From positions 66,141,187-66,205,186 of the forward strand of contig CM048839.1 in NCBI GenBank assembly GCA_026545765.1: DNA of 64,000 nt, read 5' to 3'. This document shows, one piece after another, positions 1 to 10,669 of the stretch (the stretch's first letter is position 1; every line of letters starts with the position of its first letter). This stretch comes from Plantago major. Lineage: Eukaryota > Streptophyta > Magnoliopsida > Lamiales > Plantaginaceae. The notes beneath the pieces were generated by a model. That model was not told where the DNA came from, did no database searches, and saw only the letters and a list, made by a program, of their open reading frames with translations. A program made the position numbers and the translations under genes.

Positions 1-288
1 GGATAAAGATTATGTTTCCGGGAAACAATATATTTTTAACAAGTGGTATCTGGAGTTGTGATAGTCTTTGGAAAAGGACGTGCAAGGCTTCAGAAAGCAT
101 GCATAGTTCCGTTGGCACTACATGACAAAGTATTGTACAGTGCATTAAATGCGCGGACAGAAATGTCTGAACAAAAACGGTAGTCTCTGAAGAAGAAGAC
201 AAACGTGCAACAGTACTATACTCAGATATCAATAGTTTGAATTTGATTTAAGCCTAACGGATACTATTCAAACGGTACTCAAATTCAT

Positions 289-297
289 CTATAAATA
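289..297 (+). promoter_or_regulatory. Retrotransposon LTR TATA box
   Basis: CTATAAATA lies in a segment kept in every LTR copy of the family here (about 15177 on +, 42400 and 63130 on -). It is the only good TATA box in the LTR. The expected transcription start is about 30 bp downstream, near 320-330, which makes the rest of the LTR the R-U5 leader of the genomic RNA. The start site itself is inferred. Confidence 0.6.
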
Positions 298-658
298 TCA
301 ACACTTAGAATGCTTGAGAACACACACACAGAACTTACACCAAGAACACTGAATACTCACACAAGCTCTCTTAAGCATACTACTTACCTTCAAAGCTTTC
401 TGTTGCGACCAAAGCTCTTGATTCTAAGTAGCACAAAAGTTCTAACTGTCCTGATCCTTAACAAGCATTGTTATCTGTGAAGGAGTTGAATTAAGATTTC
501 ATTTCTGAGATTCATTCTCTTGAACACTTATCATAGACTTGGGTCAGTAAAGAACAACATACCATATATTGAAAAGTTTATTAAGTATACTTGATTCATA
601 GAGCTATCTGCATAACTGAAGTTATTAAAGAAGATCACCTGACAAACTACCTTAACCA

Positions 659-847
659 AACACCTTAATCGGTGTGGAGTACAGGAAGTACTTAGTTTGG
701 GAAACTAAGGAATACTCCAAGGTTAATGAGCATAGGAAGTACTTAGGAAACTAAGGAATAGCTCAAAAGGTTTCTGAGTACAGGAAGTAATTGGCTGAGA
801 AAGCCGGGGAATAACTCGGGGGGAACACTTGGTTGGGAACCTAGTGT
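659..847 (+). other. Array of five hairpins in the LTR leader
   Basis: Five stem-loops follow one another: 659-674 (ACACC/GGTGT), 676-718 (outer GGAGTA/TACTCC, inner TTAGTTT/AAACTAA), 728-764 (outer GAGC/GCTC, inner TTAG/CTAA), 775-817 (outer GAGT/ACTC, inner GGCT/AGCC) and 825-847 (ACACT/AGTGT, GGTT/AACC). The middle three are degenerate tandem repeats of about 50 bp sharing the text CAGGAAGTAC and GGAATA, but their stems have different sequences that still pair. The array recurs in the LTRs at 15561-15745, 41870-42030 and 62575-62765. It lies downstream of the TATA box and so should be transcribed. Confidence 0.6.
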
Positions 848-1204
848 ATTTAGGAATCAAGAGAAGTTACTTGTAAGGTTACCTCAATTATCTGTCTTAG
901 TGGATTCTAGGTCTGAGAAAGGCCGAAGTGGATTAGTTGAAGGATAACGCCACCTTCAGATACCACTATAAAGACTTGTGTTATTTACTTTCTGCAATCT
1001 ATTACTTGCTTTATTTACCCTGCTAAGTATTTACACATATCTTGCTGAGCACGTGCACTTATCACAAAAAGTCTTCCGCTCTCTGAAAATAAGTATCAGA
1101 TATCTTCACAGATATCTGAGAAATTATGTTTATCGACAAAAGTTTGAAAAAGACTATTGACCCCCCCTCTAGTCTTTTACTTTGTCGTTATCTGGACCAA
1201 CAAG

Positions 1205-1216
1205 TTGTATCAAAGC
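1205..1216 (+). other. Primer binding site, tRNA-iMet type (mutated)
   Basis: Two bases after the LTR end is TTGTATCAAAGC, two mismatches from TGGTATCAGAGC. The latter is the usual plant LTR-retrotransposon primer site complementary to the 3' end of initiator tRNA-Met. Copy 2 keeps the perfect sequence at 62209-62220 on the minus strand, which confirms the assignment. Confidence 0.85.
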
Positions 1217-1239
1217 ATGTTTAGTGTGTTTGCTGCAGG

Positions 1240-3763
1240 ATGTCTTTAAGTGACGCCCCAATTCTCAAGCCAGAGAATTATGAGAAATGGAAGAACAACA
1301 TGATGCTCCACCTAGAAGCCATCAGTGACGAAATGATCGACGTGATAAAGAATGGCCCCATAGTCATTCAACAACTCAAGCAGGTCATGGAGGTTTCTAA
1401 TGGTAGAGACAGGGAACAAAGTGATGGGTCTTCACGCATGTATCGTCAACCAAAGGGGAAACCTACCAGTCAAGTTATTTACGAGCCAAAGCCCAGAGAG
1501 CTCTGGACATCGAAAGATGCCAAGAGAAATCGACTGGATGGTCAGGCTCGCAATATCATCATACGTTCTACTCCAGAGCACACACAGTGTAAACTGTGGA
1601 GTGCAAAAACGGTGAAAGTGGCCTGGCAACTGATTGAAGAAATCTGTGCCAGCACTGAGAAAACAAAGGAAAATAAGTTCGAAGTTTTGAAGTTCAAATT
1701 CCAAAACTTTAAACAAGGTCCCACAGAGACTCTTGAAGAACTAGATTTCCGGTTTACAACACTCATGAGTGACATGGCTGCACTTGGTGAAACTAATAGA
1801 TATACCTAACCAGAAAAGATTAAGACTATTGTGAGAAGTCTAAATCATAACTGGGAGCATACAAAGTTATTCTAATTTAACCAAGGAATGCCAGATATCA
1901 CTCCAGTGGAACTTTTCTCTCACCTTGCCACTGTTGACTATGAGACAACTCAAAGAGAACAAACAACTGAAAAGTTGCAGAATGTTGCTCTAGATGGCCA
2001 AGGAACTTCTGAAAAGAAGGAAGGCAAGGAGGTGACTGAGGATGCTCTTGCTGTAAAGCAAATGAGAAAATATGTCAGTCGAGAGATTGAGAGAAGAAAA
2101 ACCAAAGAGAAGCTGAAAAAGCATCTAGGCTCAAACTATCACCAGTACAAAAATATGCAACTGTCAAGCTCGCTGAACAAGCCAGCTCAGAAAGCATCTA
2201 GTACTGAGGAAGCAGAAATTGGAAACGATATCTGTTTCTATTGTCAGAAACCTGGTCATTTCAAGAAGAATTGCCCTGACTTCAACAAACTAAAGACAGG
2301 TGACAAGCAAGATAGAAGAAGTTTCAAGAGAAGTCAGAGAGCTATGCTCACTGAAGAAAGGAAAATGATTAAACTCCAACTGGATGCTCTAGACATTGAG
2401 TCTGATTCTGAGGATGAAGACTCAGATAATTCCACACTGCCTTCTCCAGAAATGTGCGGTGTTTCTCATGAAGTGATTGACTTTGGTCAAAAGAAGAAAG
2501 AAGTGTGTGGAGTGGCTCAAGAAATCTTTCCTGATATCTCCAACATTGAACCTTGTCTAATGGTTGATGAGCTAACACATACTTCTTGTTATACTTACGA
2601 AAGTGATGAGGAAGGAATCAAAGATCTGGAACATCTCAGAAGAGAACTTGATCTCTACGAAAGAGAATTTCTAATGGTCCGAGCTAGAGCCGAAATCTTT
2701 GAAGAAGAAAAGAATTCTCTTGAAAAGGAAAATTCACAATTATTCAAGATATCTGAGAAAAAGGATGCTGAAAATGCATTTCTCAAAGCTCAGATATCTG
2801 AGACAGAAAAGTCACATAAAAAAGCATTGGCCAAACTTCAAAAGAAATGTGAAGATCTTCTTTCTGAGAATGAAGAACTCAAAAAGAAAGAACTATCTTT
2901 TCAATCTTATGCCAAAGCTAGTGACACTCTTACTGAAGTACAATCTTATTTAAGAGATCCTTCAGAAAAGAGAGGAGTTGGGCTGGACACACAAACAGAT
3001 AGTTCTACCACTCTGAATAAGAGTGATGAAAGAAGAACAGTTATCAGTGCTCAGCAAGGTGGTTCCCAAACAACCTATAGCATTGGTCAGAAAGCTAAGG
3101 TTGTTGACAAAGGAAAGGCAGTTGCGACCAAACCTTTGTGGGAAAAACAAGTCCCAAGGAAAATTGTTGGGAATGTTTCTGAAAAGAAACATAACACTGA
3201 AAAGTGTAATCACCCACAGTGCTATGTCTCTCAGAAAGGAAGAATTGCAGGAGCTAGCAAATTCTCCTGTGTCATGTTTTCTGGAAAGAAAATAGACTAC
3301 CCAGAGACAGCAAAGCTACTGAGATGAGAACTCAGAAAGCACCAGGTGCTCGAAATAGCATTGGCTATAAAGCCATGGGAAACAACTTGCTCGTGAGTAT
3401 AAACAAGAGCAAGAACGATTGTTAAAGGCTAGAATTGCTCACGGCAATTATCAGAAGTGGAAGATGATTCAAGCCACTGAGAATCTGAATGCCAGGGCTA
3501 GAAAAAATCTGGCTAGGAAAGCTAAGTTTGCTGAAAAGCAGACTCAGAAACCTGACAAGTATCTGAAAGCACCAAATGGAGCACCAAGGAACACACCAAG
3601 GAAGAAAATAGTTCTTAATAACAATGATACTAATCATTTAACTAGAATTCCTCCTTATGTTCCTATTAGACAAAAGAATGTTCCTAAGAAATTCATTCAA
3701 AAATGGATTCCTACTGGAAGATTCTTTAGTCCAGATGGTTTCATTGTTGGTATGAGAACCTAA
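1240..3763 (+). pseudogene. gag: gag of giant copia element, copy 1 (broken)
   Basis: The ATG at 1240 opens a reading frame with the PENYEKW motif typical of copia Gag N-termini. It continues through a UBN2-type Gag domain, and a CCHC zinc knuckle (CFYCQKPGHFKKNCP) is encoded at about 2230-2275. After that come an acidic stretch and a long coiled-coil-like Lys/Glu-rich part. Gag packages the genomic RNA into virus-like particles. Breaks against copy 2: an in-frame TAA at 1807-1809 (CAA in copy 2), another stop near 1873, and a frameshift near 3327, so the last part reads in a different frame from about 3330 to 3763. The final TAA at 3761-3763 is also present in copy 2 and may be the real gag end. 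At about 840 codons the protein is long for a copia Gag but fits the SIRE lineage. Confidence 0.88.
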
Positions 3764-6700
3764 TCTCATGTTTCCTGTCTTGTGCAGAACACTTTAAAGA
3801 CCAATCCAAAGTGGCATTTTGATAGCGGATGTGGGAAGAACATGACAAGAGACAAAGCAAATCTGATTAACTACAGAAAATGCGATGATGAACCAATTAT
3901 TAGATTTGCTGGAGGAGATGAAAATCTAACCATAGGATTTGGCAATCTGAAGTTTGGAGCCCTTACAATCTCTGAAGTACTACATGTAAAGGGATTGAAA
4001 TATAATCTCCTAAGCATGAGTCAACTAGTAGACAAAGGGTATACTGTCAAGATCAAGTCAAAACTATGCAAAGTGATTGACAATGAGTCAAAGCAGACAG
4101 TCTTGGTTGCTGGGCGAAAAGGAAATCTTTATGTTACTGATTGGGCATCCGCCACAACTGAAGAATGTCTCATGGTGAGTCAATCTGGCCACACTGAAGA
4201 AAATTGGCTATGGCATAAGAGAATAAGTCACTTGAATTTCAAAACACTGAACAAGCTAGCCAAGAAAGAATTGGTGGTTGGTTTACCCAAAATGGCATAT
4301 AGAAAGGATGGTATATGCTCATCTTGCCAAATGGGAAAACAATCCAAAACATCTTTCAAGTCTAAAACTAGACACTCTAGTGAAAGGCCACTGCAAATGT
4401 TACATATGGATCTTTTTGAATCCTCTGTAACTAGCTATGCAGGAAAGAAGTATGGTCTGGTTGTTGTTGACGATTACTCAAGATTCACTTGGGTTGTATT
4501 TCTCAAACAAAAATCTGATGCAAGGGTTGAAATACCTAACTTTCTGAATAAGCTTGAAGTCATGAAAAATGACAAGGTATATGTAATTAGGACAGACCAT
4601 GGTACTAAGTTTGTGAACCAGTACATAAAAGAGTTTTGTACCTGCAAAGGTATACAACATCAACTATCTTCCGTAAGAACACCACAACAAAATGGTGTTG
4701 CTGAAAGGAAGAATAGGACCCTAGAAGAAGCGGCATGAACAATGCTCGCTGACACTGAAATAAGTGAAATCTATTGGGCTGAAGCTGTAAACTCAGCCTG
4801 CTACACTCAAAATAGATGTCGGATTAACAAGCACCATGACAAAACTCCTTATGAGCTTTTGATTGGTAGACCCCCTAGTATGAAGCATCTAAGGGTGTTT
4901 GGTTGCAGATGTTTCGTTCTTAACAATGGAAAAGAGTACTTGAGAACATTTCAACCAAAGGCAGATGAAGGAGTATTTCTTGGTTATTCTCTGAATAGCA
5001 AAGCCTATAGAATCTACAACAAAAGAACGCAAAAGATTGAAGAATATGTTCATGTAGTTTTCTACGAAAGAAACAAGAAAATACCCTTAAATGATGATCT
5101 CAGAGATAGGTTCAAAGAACTGATGATTAAAGATTCTGAAGAATAATCCTCAAAAGGAAACAATTCTATCAATCACTTAGGGGATGAATCTGACGATAAA
5201 AAGCAACCATTGCTTAGTAACAACCAGATGACTCTAAGACATGATGAAGAATTTCCTATGAGAATTCCAGAAATGGAACAGGTTACTGAGAACCTTCATC
5301 ATGTAGAGGATTCTGAGAATGAGATTGCTGAAAATCAAATTCCAGATATCCCTAACACTAAAAAAGTGTCAGATATCCATGTCATTTCCCATGTGTCAGA
5401 TATCTCAAATACTGCACAAGTATCCCATCAAGATCATATTGATTCACATTCAGATCAAAATGATATTGATCCTACTAGTTCAAAATCCATTATGAAATGG
5501 ATAAGAAATCATCCTGCAAAGGATGTGATCGGTCCGTTAGACCAAGGAGTTAGAACTAGAAGAGCAATCGCTGAAAATGCAAATTGCCTCTATGGATGTT
5601 TCATCTCAAATATTGAACCTATAACTATAGAAGAAGCATTAAAGGATCAAGATTGGATCTCTGCAATGCAAGAAGAGTTGGATCAATTTGAGAGAAACAA
5701 AGTCTGGAAACTGGTTCCATTTGTTAACGGAATATCTGTAATTGGAACCAAGTGGGTTTTCAGAAACAATATGAATGAGTCTGGTGAAATAACCAGAAAC
5801 AAAGCAAGGCCGGTTGCCAAGGGATTCACCCAGACTGGAGGACTAGATTTTGATGAATCTTATGCACCAATTGCAAGATCGGATGCAATAAGACTCTTTC
5901 TAGCCTTTGCAGCTCATAATGACTTCACAGTTTATCAAATGAATGTCAAGAGTGCATTCCTAAATCGTGAACTTGCTGAGGAAGTCTATGTTGAGCAACC
6001 ACCAGGCTTTGAAGTTTCCTCAGAAAGTAGGATGGTCTATAAGCTTCAGAAAGCTCTGTATGGACTGAAACAAGCTCCAAGAGCATGGTATGATACTTTG
6101 GCCAGATACCTACTAGAAAGTGATTTCAAGAACGGAGATGTTGATAAAACACTCTTCACATTGAACCATGATGGGAAACTACTTTTGGTTCAAGTATATG
6201 TTGATGACATTATATTTGGATCTAAAGACAAGCAACTTTGTGAAGACTTTGCTGAACTCATGAAATGTAAATTTGAGATGAGCATGATAGGAGAATTGAA
6301 TTACTTCCTAGGCCTGCAAGTCAAGCAACTCAATGATGGAATATTCATTAGTCAAACAAAGTATGCAAAGGACATGCTCAACAAGTTTAATCTAAAGCCT
6401 TCTGAAAAAGAATGCTAAGATACCTATGAGCATTGGAACCAAAATGACCTATACTGAATCTGACAAGAGTGTTGAAGAACACAAGTATAGGAAATTAATT
6501 GGGTCTCTATTGTACCTCACTGCAAGTAGACCTGATATTCAATATGCAGTTGGAGTGTGTGCTAGATTTCAGACAAATCCAATGCAATTACACTACAACA
6601 TTGCTATGAAAATATTAAGGTATGTAAAGGGTACTGTAGAAGTTGGATTGTGGTATCCATTGAGTTTGGTTGGCTATTCAGATGCTGACTATGCTGGATC

Positions 6701-7139
6701 ATTGCTTGATAGAAAAAGCACCTCAGGAACTTGTCAATTTCTTGGTGCCAGATTGATATCATGTTTCAGCAAGAAACAAAACTCAATTGCTACATCTACC
6801 ACAGAGGCTAAATATATTGTTGCTGGGTGTTGTGCTTCACAAATATTGTGGATACAATAAAAACTCAGAGACTATGGACTCAATGAAGAGAAAACTCCTA
6901 TTTTTTGTGACAACACAATTGCTATTGACATAACTCAGAATCCTAAGTTTCAGGCAAGAACGAAGCACATTGATGTTAGACACCACTTCATTAGAGACCA
7001 TGTTGAAAAAGGCAATATAGAGATACTCAAGATTGGCACTGAAGACCAACTTGCAGATATCTTCACTAAGCCACTACAAAAAAGTAGATTCTTAGCCTTA
7101 AGACATAGTCTAGGACTAATGGAGCTACCAAAGAACTAA
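3764..7139 (+). pseudogene. pol: pol of giant copia element, copy 1 (PR-INT-RT-RNaseH, broken)
   Basis: The domain order protease, integrase, reverse transcriptase, RNase H identifies Ty1/copia. Protease: WHFDSGCGKNMTRD at about 3812. Integrase: the HHCC zinc finger begins at WLWHKRISHLNF (about 4206). The catalytic core has Asp in HMDLFE, Asp in RTDHGT and Glu in NGVAERKNRTL. Reverse transcriptase: [12 protein letters not shown] and the YVDD active site at about 6199. RNase H: YSDADYAG, then ADIFTKPL near the C-terminus; pol ends at the TAA 7137-7139. Damage: TGA at 4736-4738, TAA at 5144-5146, a one-base insertion near 6410 and TAA at 6858-6860. Copy 2 is open at the last three places, so those are private lesions. 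The product would make and integrate element cDNA; this copy cannot encode it intact. Confidence 0.92.
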
Positions 7140-7881
7140 AAAAGTTCAGATATCTGAAGAAGATATCAAAGGAGGGAAAACAGGAATCTGGAACGGGTAT
7201 CCAGAATCTAAAGGCTAAAGGGTAAAATGGCTATTTGAAGATTTCTGAGACAGGCACTTAGATATCTAGATCACTCAGTGAGGGGTAACACAAAAGAGAA
7301 TAGTACAACTGTCTGCAGTCAACTACTCTCTTGAAATTTGTATTATTTCTATCTTTGTGTAAAACTTGGACAGATACTAAGTGTGAGATAGACTCAGATG
7401 CAAATAGTGTTCTTAGTCACACAGAAACGTGATTCTGATAGAAAATCGCCGAAATTCATTAATTGGGCACAATTACAATTGCTGATTGTGATCATTGCTG
7501 AAGAAGCAATATTGACCCGTGATGAAATGGGCGTTTGATCTTAACGGACGAGATTATTTCTCTGTAAAATAGTGGACTGTAAAAACTCAGACGTGGCCCA
7601 CTAAGCATTTAATATCAAACAAACTTTTACCCACGCCTTACTGCAAAAACACAGATACGTACATGCAAAATCAATTTGTATGTATATGTCTGTTGAGATT
7701 TACATTGCTATATATATAGGATTTTGGCAAAAGAATTCACTTTCGCCTAATACAACATTCAGACTTGCACAAGAATAGCAAAAACTTTTCTTCAACTTCT
7801 CTGCGAATCTCTGTTCCTCGATTAGTTTTTCTGCAAAGAATCACTAATCTCTCACCCTAATCTCTTTCAGACTTTCAAAAA
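7140..7881 (+). other. Spacer between pol and the accessory gene
   Basis: This is non-coding in both copies. It holds a dyad (TCTGGAACGGGTATCCAGA, 7187-7205) that is triplicated in copy 2. It also has a clear TATA box at 7709 followed by a CT-rich leader-like stretch, and the tract TAATCTCTTTCAG at about 7858-7870 resembles a splice acceptor just before the next open frame. Conservation in copy 2 (55600-56410) includes the TATA and the leader. Confidence 0.6.
7709..7718 (+). promoter_or_regulatory. Internal TATA box, putative accessory-gene promoter
   Basis: CTATATATAT within GCTATATATATAGG is followed by about 150 bp of CT-rich leader before the accessory frame. The same sequence sits at 55784-55796 on the minus strand in copy 2. 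Its placement between pol and a separate open frame, rather than in the LTR, suggests a promoter for a subgenomic transcript. That is inference from sequence alone. Confidence 0.45.
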
Positions 7882-9684
7882 CTTTCACTATATAAAGAGA
7901 CGGCTCCAAAACGTGCTTCTACCCCGAAATCCCAATCTATTACCACTGGCACTGCTGAAAAGCAAGCACCAGAGTTGGTAGTTGTAAACAATCGGTTGGT
8001 AGGAGACTTTAATCCTGATCATTGGACTTTAAATCACAGGATGATTTGGGGTGGTTCCGTGATTGAGGAATACCTCACGGTTGCAATTGAAAACCAAGCC
8101 GATAGGAAGCTAATTCTTGACATGCTTGAAAAGGCACAAATCAAGGGTTTCCTGTCTGCTACTCCCAGTAGAGTTTCCTCACTAGATGTGTTAGAATTCT
8201 ACAACAACTCCAGGATTATTTCCTGTGTTTCTGAAGGCACTGAAATCGTGTCCATAAAAACAAAGGTCCAAGGAAAGGAAATCCTTTTGGACTTAGCAAC
8301 TTTCTGTAAGTTGTTTGAACATCAAAATCTTGGAAAGGATTTTGAAATAAACACCAAGGATGATGATTTCCTTAAAGGTGTAAAGCAGCTGTACAGTGAC
8401 GTGTGTGATCTTGAAAAACCAGATACACCCACTGATTTCAAACTTGTTGACATCAGAACCAGACATCTGTTGGTTCACTAGGATGTGTTGGCGTGCATTC
8501 TTCACAGATGCTTTGATGGTCTATAAGGAGGTGCTGACCAGATAAGCCAAGAACGCTGGATAATGATGTTCTTGTTGAGTCAACAAGACAAAAGGCTGGA
8601 AAATCCTTTCAACTGGGGAAAGTACGCCTTTATGAAGTTTGTGAAGAAGATTCAAGGCTTTGAGCCCAAAATCGTTAAGGGACTTGCTGAGCCAAAAGCC
8701 ACAGTAAGCTATGAATTAAAGATTTGCTACTTGTTGGAGTGCCTTGGCGTTGAGCTCAGAGAGACGGCATACATTGCCAACAATAATCTACTCTACAATT
8801 ATGAGTATACGAACATGATGAAAAAGGTTACTGGATCTCAGAAAGGTTCCAAGAAACGAAAAATTGAAGAGATATCTAAAGGAAAAGTTGTGACCAAAAA
8901 GCCCAGAACTTCACGAAAGAAGTCTATTGGCAAATCAGAAGACACACCCATTATGGTTATCGACTCTCAGATATCTGCCGCCACTGCAGATGAACTCATC
9001 AATGCAGATGAAATCATCAATGCTGCTAAGGAGAGCCTTGCTGATGAACTCATCAATGCTGCTAATGAGAATAGTGGTAGGTACCAGGCCCTATCTGCAG
9101 AAACCGTAGGGATTATGGACCAATCAGTTCCTAATGCTGATGAGAGCTCTGACGATGATGATGATGAGTTAGTTATCTCTCAAGTCCTACATAAATCAAA
9201 GAGGGCTAAGGTTACTGAAAAAGTAACAAATGTAGAGGTATCTGAAGAAGAACCTACACCACAGGTTGCTGTACAAGCATCTGTTTCAAAGGTTGCTGAA
9301 AAAGTGACTGTGTCCAAAGTCACTGGACAAAACACACCATCAGAGCAAGTAACACTCAAGCATATTGAAGATGCTCTGATGAGTGGCAACTTAATGTTGG
9401 AGGACACTGCCATTGCCTCAACACTCAAAAGTTTGTCTCAAGCAGATCTGGATAGGCCCCATACAGCATCACCTTCTTCATCCAGATCAGAATCACCACA
9501 ACAACCACAACTAATAGTGGATGCTGTTGAGATGATACTTGAGTTACAACATGAGATACCAGCATCTTTCCTTGCTAAAGAAAATCCTGTAAAAGAACAG
9601 TTTCCCCAACTCAATAAGAGGGATCAAACTGAGGCATCCGCCGTAATGATCAACGGGGAGGCAAATCGAGTTGCACACTCGTGA
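7882..9684 (+). pseudogene. Accessory (env-position) gene, N-terminal part, copy 1
   Basis: Two open stretches lie in the position where SIRE-type copia elements carry an extra 'env-like' frame. The first runs to the stop at 8479-8481 and encodes a compact globular-looking domain (NPDHW, GFLSATPSRVSSLDVLEFY, LATFCKLFE). It recalls plant transposon-associated proteins of unknown role, but I do not recognise it securely. The second (8522-9684) begins with a Trp/Phe-rich part (NPFNWGKYAF), then a basic patch (KKRKIEE) and a long acidic, Ser/Thr-rich, low-complexity part. No in-frame ATG precedes the first segment in either copy; the visible start is TTG at 7975, with the frame open upstream. A frame change at about 8540 is shared with copy 2. 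No signal peptide or clear membrane segment is seen, so calling it an envelope protein would rest only on position. Confidence 0.6.
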
Positions 9685-9868
9685 AAGGTCCAAGGCACCA
9701 AACTTCAAACAGAGAAGTCAAATTGAACAAAAGACCAACGATAGAAGGGTCACAAGTTCCAGAGACCAATCACCGACACCGCTTCGGTAGTCGAATGGTT
9801 TAACTCTCTACTTGTGATATTTTTGTGTTTGTTAAATCTTGTTATTTAATGAAATTTCTTTGTTACAG

Positions 9869-10591
9869 GCTGAATTAGAAACACAACAACAAGAGGAAGT
9901 TGCAAAGCTTACCTCAGAATCTGAGAAGGAGGCTTCCATAGCCTCACCACTTAAGGAATAGGAGCCTGTCTCACAGGTAGAAGATAGTTCCTTAAGATAT
10001 AACATCTCAGATATGTGCTTTACTAATATTATAAAGTGTTTGTTTCTAATAGGCTCCAACTGAGAAGAAAAATGAAGAGACTGAAAAGTCTATCTCTTCA
10101 GAGAAGAATCCAGAGACTTCCAAGGTCTCTGAGGAACAAGTATCTGAACCTTCTGCAGAGAAGGTATTTCATCTAGATACCTATATTCTTCAAAGAGCAA
10201 ATCACTAATCATTTTTCTCAAACTAACACGTTCTACTTAACAAGTTCAAAAAGAAGTAGAAGTTGCTGGGGAGTTGCCCGCTCAATCCCCACAACAAATG
10301 GAAATTGATGAGGCATCAAAGCCTTCATCACAAGAAAAACATCCAGAAACTGCACAAGTCTCTGAGAGACAAGTATCTGAGCCTCAAGCAGTGGAGGTAA
10401 TTGACCTCTCAGATATCTGATTTGTCAATAAAATTTTTCTTGATAAAATTTCCTAAATGTTATGTTTCTAATCTCAGGTTCAAGCAGAAAGAAGGATAAC
10501 TGAGGATCAGACTTCCCAGTCTCCTCCTCATATCCAGATATCTGAGGCACCTGGAACCTCAGTATTCAAGTCATCTGAGCCTGTCACACAG
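9869..10591 (+). pseudogene. Accessory gene, four small phase-0 exons (A-D), copy 1
   Basis: Four open blocks are bounded by good splice signals: A 9869-9976 (108 bp), B 10053-10163 (111), C 10244-10396 (153) and D 10478-10591 (114). Each is a multiple of three, starts with G(C/T)T-type codons after CAG or TAG, and ends in CAG or AAG before GT. The introns are 76, 80, 81 and 78 bp. B and C share a motif with Glu-rich text, SE(E/R)QVSEP and a terminal acidic pair; A and D share SEPVTQ/EPVSQ-like ends. Copy 2 keeps B (111 bp) and D (114 bp) at identical length (54614-54724, 54189-54302). Lesions here: an in-frame TAG in A, and the acceptor of C changed from CAG to CAA. Confidence 0.55.
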
Positions 10592-10669
10592 GTAACTCAG
10601 ATACCTTTCTACTCTAAAGCCCATATATCTACTATAGTTTTGAAATTAATTCAGAACACTTTCTTTTAG

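Larger units (their letters stand above)
1..1202 (+). repeat. 5' LTR (partial) of giant SIRE-like Ty1/copia element, copy 1
   Basis: This stretch matches 14897-16094 almost base for base, including the shared end CTGGACCAACA followed by a primer binding site, so it is the 5' long terminal repeat. About 396 bp of its left end lie outside the window. Differences from the 3' LTR include a 7 bp indel near position 60 and scattered substitutions, so the insertion is not recent. It holds the element's promoter (TATA at 289) and, downstream of it, a transcribed leader with a row of hairpins. I cannot see the left target-site duplication. Confidence 0.93.

Noticed and set aside
1240-7139. A single deamination process (C to T) causing all stops in the retrotransposons
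   Set aside because: About half of the stops that can be polarised by the other copy are C-to-T or G-to-A (1807, 6858, 61345, 62056), but others are transversions (5144, 60426, 56569), so the pattern is mixed.
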